Below, one piece after another: positions 58,141 to 64,000 of a stretch of DNA of 64,000 bases. The stretch covers positions 124,001 through 188,000 of the forward strand of contig WHVA01000079.1 in assembly GCA_015179125.1 (NCBI GenBank), in the 5' to 3' direction. This DNA comes from Gautieria morchelliformis (lineage: Eukaryota; Basidiomycota; Agaricomycetes; Gomphales; Gomphaceae). The notes beneath the pieces were generated by a model. It saw only the letters and a list, made by a program, of their open reading frames with translations. It ran no database searches and was not told the origin of the DNA. A program made the position numbers and the translations under genes. The first letter of the stretch is position 1; each line of letters starts with the position of its first letter.

Positions 58141-59734
58141 CTACTGGATAGGTTTACACCAGACGTTCGGTGACGACGGGCGTATCGGACATGATTTCAG
58201 TGCTGAGCGGTAGCTAGGGTAGTAATGCTCTCCCAGATGTGCCAACTCGCCGTCTCCCCCAACATCGTGTTCTTCCTGGCTAGCGTCAAGAACACTCCCA
58301 ATAGCCATTGTCTCGGTAATCGTGTCTCGCGGAGAATATTGGGCCGCTGAATTCCGCCAGTGGGTGTCCGAGTCGGCTGTTTCCGAGATGGGTAACGTCT
58401 CGGGCTGACTATGCGACTCGTGGTTTGATGCTACAGGATAAATGATTCCAGAGATGGATGTCCACTGATTCGCCACTACCCAGAAAGTGCGGTCGCTCCT
58501 GCGCAGTCGGAGAACGCATTTGAAGGCGCGCCAGAGGCAGCATTGGTTCCGAGTTGACCCGACGCTGCCGTGATTTGGTCTCTACCGTCCTCTTTTCCTG
58601 CGACGCTTCCCCCACGTTTGGGGTGGTCCGCTCGTTCTTGAGTACCGGCAGCGAAGTCGTTGATTTGGCCCGCGATATGCCGGTTATGGTAGCCATGTCA
58701 GCCGAAGAGTGTTGTGAGCCTAAAGCGGGAAAATGTAAAAGGGTTCCGCTGGGCGAGCCTCGTGTCGGGAACATAAATGGATCTCTGAGAGAGAGAAAGT
58801 CTTCGGATACTATCCCCGTTGGCCGTGTTTCGTATGGTGTCGTAACCAGCGGCATATGGAGCGCTATAAATCCAGGTCAGTCACAGTGATAGTCTCGACC
58901 GTGGCGTCTCCAACTGTGACCTACTCTGAAAAACGAACATCATGCTTCCTACCCAAAGGGCAAGAAATGCAGCGTGAATGATCGCGAACACCTGACCGGA
59001 AGCCATTGCAAAACAGGATGATATGCCCCCAAACACCTGGGCCAGAGCGAGAGTTACCCAGACCCGCTGTTTGACAGCGGGTGACATCTCTGGCCGCCCG
59101 GCAATGTGGATGATAAGGGGAAGAGGTATGAGACAAGCGATGAGCATGAATATCGCGGGGACGTATATCGGCGAGGGTATGGTGATGGATATATAGGACA
59201 AAATCATCGCTGATGCAAAGATCAGGACGAATGAGATGCGGGGAGTGATATAAAGTAACGAACAGCAGGTCAGGAAAAATGCTAGCAACCCTTTTTGTAC
59301 AGCAAGGATTTGCCTGTGCGTAGGTGCCTCTGGGAGGAGCCGAGACAGGATACGCTGGTCCAGCAGGTATATAATACACGCGCCTACTGCATAGGATGAT
59401 GGATCAAAAATCGAAGGCATTCAAAAGCAACTCACGGGCGAGCTTTATGATAATCTCGAGGGACTGTTGTGCAAGGATCCATGCATGAGCCGAAGAGGGC
59501 GTCCTTACCTGCTCCAGCCCGAGCCCTATGAGGCCGAGGGCGCCGGAAAAGGCTGTGAGAAAACATGAGCACCAATGGGAATGCAAATTGAACACCGGGC
59601 AGGCGGGGGGACGACACGGGGTCTGGCCTGAGGCTATAGTTGCGCACACGGATAATGATGAGCAAAAGAGCGACATGCCCCGCCGAGAGCAAGAGGAAAT
59701 AAGGCGTGGAGCGAACGAGGTCCGGGGAATACAT
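58141..59734 (-). CDS. Multi-span membrane protein with long cytosolic tail, function unknown
   Basis: Six exons join in frame. The start MYSPDLVRSTPYFLLLSAGH leads into a first helix (VALLLIIIRVRNY). After two short introns come AFSGALGLIGLGLEQ and SLEIIIKLALGACIIYLLDQ. Further helices are LLAFFLTCCSLLYITPRISF, VLIFASAMILSYISI, IFMLIACLIPLPLIIHIAG, VWVTLALAQVFGGISSCFAM and IIHAAFLALWVGSMMFVF, about eight spans. A polar tail follows (TPNVGEASQEKRTVETKSRQ). After a final intron (58489-58436 region) come ASNHESHSQPETLPISETAD and the end SPNVWCKPIQ. I do not recognise the family. The ATG at 59734 was preferred over an upstream TTG in frame. Confidence 0.72.
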
Positions 59735-61834
59735 GGCCAACCAAGCAGAAGGACCGTTCCTGGGCGACTGTGGGACGAAGGATTCCTTACTCGCAGTACT
59801 CAGCAGTAGATGTTTGGGCTGTTATAGCTAGCCGACGGGAGAAATATAGCTCCAGGACGGTGTTGGAATGTTTGAGCAGTCAGATCACAGGATAAGCTGA
59901 TAGCCAATTTGTTGAGGAGGGGGCACCCAAGACAGTGAGCGAGCCTCCATGAGTAGTGTAATGGGAGCTTCGAGTCAAGCAGCTAGCCTGGAGCAGGGGG
60001 CGTTCACAGAGTATTCGGGCCAGCAGCACCGGGAAGCGTATGCTGCCATCGCATACTTAGGGTCATTATAAGTAATGTAGGAGGATGTCGAATTCAAAGT
60101 CCGCACAAATGATGTTAATCCTTCTCTATGGTGGCGAATATATTATGCAACCCCTAAGAGAAAACATTCATTTTAGGATAGTCATTGGAGGCTGTTGTAA
60201 GGCCGAGTACCGTTGGATCTGACAGCTAATTGCACCTGCAATTCACTTGGGCTTTTTCCGCTCCGGGTAAGAGCTAAATATAGAGGGTGAAGCGGGAACC
60301 GGACGGATACATCAATGGACCTATTGATGTGATGCGCCTGCTAAATTTGGAGAGTACAACATGAACATGCCAATGTTGACCATTTCAGAGGGTTTTCCAC
60401 TTCTAATTAGGATATCAGGCTTACTTAGTTTATACTACAAAATTTCTACCTGTTTTCTGGTGTAGAGTGAGTACTATTGCGGCACTGACAACGGACGATG
60501 GTGTCACGGACCGGACAATACAGTTTGAGTTAAAACGCCGCGAGATATAGCAAGTTAAATTGCTTAAACTGCTCAGGGTTCCTGTGCACCGCACCGTGCC
60601 CCGGACAGTCACAATCCGCAGAATTTCTACATTTTGTGGTGCGAATCGTTCGCAAAATCAAATTCGCGGGCGGGCCCTTAGTAAGTTTAGTTAAAAGCAA
60701 ATGAAAAAGAAAGTTTCGTTTAATGGATTCCCCTCGCAGCTTCGAGGCGATTGCTTTATACCTAGACAGGGCGAACAAGAGAGAAACGCACAGTCTACAA
60801 GCCCAGACTTTCATCACGATGTAGGGCGCGCGCAGCTTGAGAGGCAGAAGAGGGAATCGTAGTCGGACATACACCAGGGGGGGGGCAGGGGGCCGGTTCA
60901 CTGTCGACTGCCAGGAAAAATCCGAGACCCATGACGGAAATTACTCCAGGGCAAGATAGCAAGCTGGAAGTCTGTCAGCTTCCGACTCTGATCTCCCCGC
61001 AGATGCCAACAAATATGATAATCAGGACAGACTTGGAGTTGATCGTTCCTCTCATTGTGCCTCAGCGGCTGCGTCAAGTATGCTTGAAGATAGCTGGGGG
61101 TACATCTTGGCTAAAGGGCCTAAGTAGGCGGACGTACCGAGTGTCATATGCATCAGGTGGCTATACCCAAATACAGCTTCTCGTGTTAGAGCCTGATGCT
61201 AGATTAAGTAGTTAGAATGGACAGGGCGATTCACTTGAGCCTCGGAAATAATGGCTGTGGTGCGAATGCGCCGGCATAACCGACGATTGACTTCACGGAG
61301 TGGTGTAAGTACACAGATTCTGGACACGTAAGAAGTATCCTGGAAAGTCTCCAGTGTCTTGTGGCCATCACAAGGCACCCGCGTCAAGCTCTCGGGAACG
61401 CGGGCAATGATTGAGAACGCTGGTTGCATCGCCGTGAGAGGCCGCATAGTAACGCAGGTAGACGGCGTGGGTGTCGCGCCGCGTTTGTCGCACACGCCAT
61501 GCTTCTAGCGTAAACGACGAGAAGCTGCCGGAGTTTGACTTCTACAGAAGAGGAGCCGCCCGGACCGTTGGTGAGGCTAACAACTTTAGTAGCTGTTCGA
61601 TAATAGGCCGCGCACTGCGAGATACGGCCTGTGCACATTACTCTAAGTGTGATTCTGTGAACACGCCGTCATCTAAGAACCCGTTTCATGAAGAAGAACG
61701 CCACACGCGTGGGCGCGACCGCCAGGGCTCTGCATATGGCAAGAGACCCGGCGATTCAATGAGCTTATCTCAGCGGGCTCGGTACACCGTTTACTCTAAT
61801 CTTTTCTTTCTTTCCTTTAAGTATCTACTTCACG
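59735..61834. other. 2.1 kb intergenic region, no gene recognised
   Basis: Lies between the divergent membrane-protein and glutaredoxin-like genes. ORFs of 60-125 codons occur on both strands without recognisable domains. The 60160-60720 part is AT-rich with scattered ACAAAATTTCTAC/GAATTTCTACATTTTGT words that could be a worn transposon, but no ends were found. A GGGGGGGG-CAGGGGG stretch occurs near 60880-60895. Confidence 0.35.
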
Positions 61835-62858
61835 ATGGCCAGCACAAAGACGAGACGGGACTCCTCCATGGCCCACCGACAGCGATCCTCCATCCACACT
61901 CTCAACGTCGTCTCCCTCGACGACGACGACTACCCGGCCGTGCCACTTCCTCCCCCAGTCACCCTCACTCCCTTCGGCCTCGCCGACGCCAAGCATGGCT
62001 CCTACCCCTTCGCCGTCTTCTCCCCCTCGCTCCTCGCTGCTGCGCGCACCGGCAGATTTCGCATACGGCCCTCAATCATCGCTCTTTTGACTCTCCTCAC
62101 CCTCGCTACCTTCTGCGCCCTCCACCAGCACCTCAACGATACCCCGTCCTTGTCCTTCACGACACACTCGCAACAGCCCCTCCCAAACGAACGCACACGC
62201 CACCGCCCCGCCCAATCGCGGCCACCTCGTCCGCCAAAAATCACCCTGACGCCCGAGGAAGAGTTCGCCGCTGTGGTCGCGTTTATGGCCGCCCTTCCCT
62301 CCAACGCCCTGCCTAACTCGATTGACCCCGCCGCCACCATCGATCCCGACCTCGTCCTCGACTTCGACACGCGAACGCCGAAAGCCGCTGACGAGGTGCG
62401 GGACCTCGTTGGCGACACGTGGACCCGTCTACCTGTCGTCTTGCTCTCAAAGGTTCGTGATACACGTTTCGTCACATTGCTTCTGTTCATCTCGTCCCAT
62501 CGTCACAGCGCTATTCCCCCGTGGCCCGAGAGATCAAGTCTTTCCTTACCGGGTATAACCTCAAACCTGCTCCCTTTGTATTTGAGATTGATGAGCGCGG
62601 TTCGTCGCCTACCCTGTATGTGGTGCCATATTGATTGCCATTGCAACAGCCGATGAAACTGTGTTGACACCCTTAATATATCGGCTCACCGGCGCTGCTG
62701 ATCTCCCTATTCTTCTCCTCGGCGGACATCCAGTTGGCTCCATCGAGACTATTCGAGAACTCCAAACATCTGGCCAGCTGCGCACAATGATCTCAGCCAC
62801 TGGTGCTGTCGTCGATGGTAACAAGAAAAAGAAGAAGGGCAGGCGCGCCGCTCGGTGA
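61835..62858 (+). CDS. Membrane-anchored glutaredoxin-like protein lacking the catalytic cysteine
   Basis: The layout matches fungal Grx6/Grx7 proteins of the early secretory pathway: a cytosolic N-terminus, one membrane anchor (RPSIIALLTLLTLATFCALH), a linker and a C-terminal glutaredoxin fold. The fold starts RLPVVLLSK, and after an intron continues RYSPVAREIKSFLTGYNLKP, then APFVFEIDER. A second intron follows, then VLTPLIYRLTGAADLPILLL and GGHPVGSIETIRELQTSG, so the cis-Pro (D-L-P) and GG motifs are present. Where active members have Y-C-P-Y/F-C/S the sequence is Y-S-P-V-A, so the nucleophilic Cys is Ser (TCC). A basic tail KKKKKGRRAAR ends the protein. Three exons. Likely a non-redox or regulatory paralogue; glutathione binding is possible but not shown. 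Confidence 0.78.
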
Positions 62859-63224
62859 TTGATCGATTTATTGCTCTTAGCCCGTCACGAGGAATACGAG
62901 CGTTCAGAGCAACTGTATGCAGCCTGATCAAACGGGTTGTCATGGATTATAGATTGTGTAGCACATACTTTGGGCCGGGAATCACTTGGGATGATTCTGC
63001 TCATAGTTCATTAGACCTTATTTACAACCTAGACGCACTCTGCCTTTCAAACCTAGCACTGACTGACATTTTCACTCGGAATGCGGCCTTCACTACTTAC
63101 TATACATGACATGCCTTGTCTTTCCTTATAATTTCATACATATTTCGTGGTGAAAATGGTCGCTCTCGGGAGGGCCGGGGAGCCGTTATACCGTGACATC
63201 TCCATACCGTTCAACTGGTTTAAT

Positions 63225-64000
63225 TCACAATTTGGCACGAGGCGTACGCTTTGTCTCCTTGACAATCTTCTCTAGCCCCACGTACTGGTAGTATTGATTA
63301 AACGCCTCTGGGTTCGCCACTGTGCCACTTGGCTTGACGGTTGACCCGGAAACAATCTGCTTCACTGCGATTTCAATCTTCTGGAAAACGGGAATCAGTC
63401 GCGCAAATCACCGTGAGGCTCTCCGAACAAACCTTGTTGTTCACCGTGTACTAGACATTGATGTTCAGGGAGAAGAACGAAGAGAAGCAGACTTGGCACG
63501 TACGGGTATCTCTGTAACCTCGAATACATAGCTCGGCTCATGTCGCTTGCTCAGCGCCGTCCTGATAGCCATCCTTATCTCTCCCTCGAGCGCACGCGTG
63601 AGCTGGTAGCCCGGTCGCATCTTGATAAACAACAGGACGCGCTCATCCATATCATGGGGACGCCGCTGCCCCACGCATAGGGCATCATCAATCTGACTAC
63701 TGAACCGTTCCAGCACCCCGTAGATCTCTGACGAGCCAAACCGAACACCACTGGGATTCAGCACCCCGTCGCTGCACGTCCCCGTATGTCAGAAACATCT
63801 ACCGCCGACACGAGGGACACACCTCCTCCCGAGTATCTTGAGCCCTTTGGTCACCGGATTCACGACCATAAAGTCGCCCTGGGCCCACACCCCAGGGTAC
63901 ACGGAGAAATACGCAGACTGGAATTTCTTCCCGTCCTTATCGTTCCAAAAATACAACGGTAATGACGGGTGCGCGCGGGTACACACGAGCTCGCCAGGCG
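63225..64000 (-). CDS. AACS: Acetoacetyl-CoA synthetase, C-terminal part (gene runs off the window)
   Basis: Cytosolic ANL-superfamily ligase converting acetoacetate, ATP and CoA to acetoacetyl-CoA. Visible segments: HPSLPLYFWNDKDGKKFQSA, YPGVWAQGDFMVVNPVTKGL, LNPSGVRFGSSEIYGVLERF (hinge and A8 motif region) and DERVLLFIKMRPGYQLTRAL. Then comes PSYVFEVTEIP joined through an 18-nt micro-exon (YTVNNK, 63433-63450) to KIEIAVKQIVSGSTVKPSGT, with the A10 lysine region V-N-N-K-K. The end is VKETKRTPRAKL. The 5' part lies beyond position 64000, so start and adenylate-binding core are missing from this view. Converges with the glutaredoxin-like gene. Confidence 0.88.

Noticed and set aside
60530..60901. 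123-codon minus-strand ORF in the large intergenic region
   Set aside because: Begins over a G-run and shows no domain or conserved pattern; likely chance.

Overview
This window is nuclear DNA of a filamentous basidiomycete, most likely an Agaricomycete. The genes are broken by many 50-85 nt introns with GT..AG ends, and micro-exons occur. Gene content fits: GT15 mannosyltransferases, a DUF6533-like seven-helix protein, a fungal homeodomain regulator, and copia and chromodomain gypsy retrotransposons. No bacterial or organellar features are seen.

Layout. Positions 1-8 kb hold a small conserved cysteine-containing protein, two tandem GT15 mannosyltransferase genes and a seven-helix membrane protein on the minus strand. 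Positions 8-12.7 kb are gene-poor and contain a decayed array of ~0.4 kb units whose starts resemble intron 3' ends. Positions 12.9-26.2 kb are a compact gene block: an 11-residue-repeat protein (-) divergent from a homeodomain gene (+), then mitochondrial ribosomal uS9 (-) divergent from the Golgi coiled-coil protein CASP/COY1 (+), which converges on TFIIH subunit TFB1 (-).

Positions 27-52 kb are a repeat island. It holds ankyrin pseudogene pieces on both edges, a 743 bp hAT-like element with an 8 bp target duplication, a secreted double-psi beta-barrel gene with a late nonsense codon, a perfect 67 nt palindrome, and two nested retrotransposon systems. The first is a 6.3 kb copia element (TSD GGCAG) carrying a 1.8 kb TG..CA insertion (TSD TCAGC). 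The second is a 14.7 kb chromodomain gypsy element (TSD GACAA) with an extra ORF after pol. That ORF is split by a 5.5 kb LTR element (TSD GTCATC) that has identical LTRs and no recognisable coding capacity. Several inactivating changes look like CpG deamination.

Positions 52.4-64 kb return to housekeeping genes: a PHOSPHO-type HAD phosphatase, YAK1 kinase, an unrecognised multi-span membrane protein, a membrane-anchored glutaredoxin-like protein that has lost its catalytic cysteine, and the 3' part of acetoacetyl-CoA synthetase.

Exon structures were assembled by eye from splice signals and frame continuity. Boundaries are therefore good hypotheses rather than transcript-supported facts.
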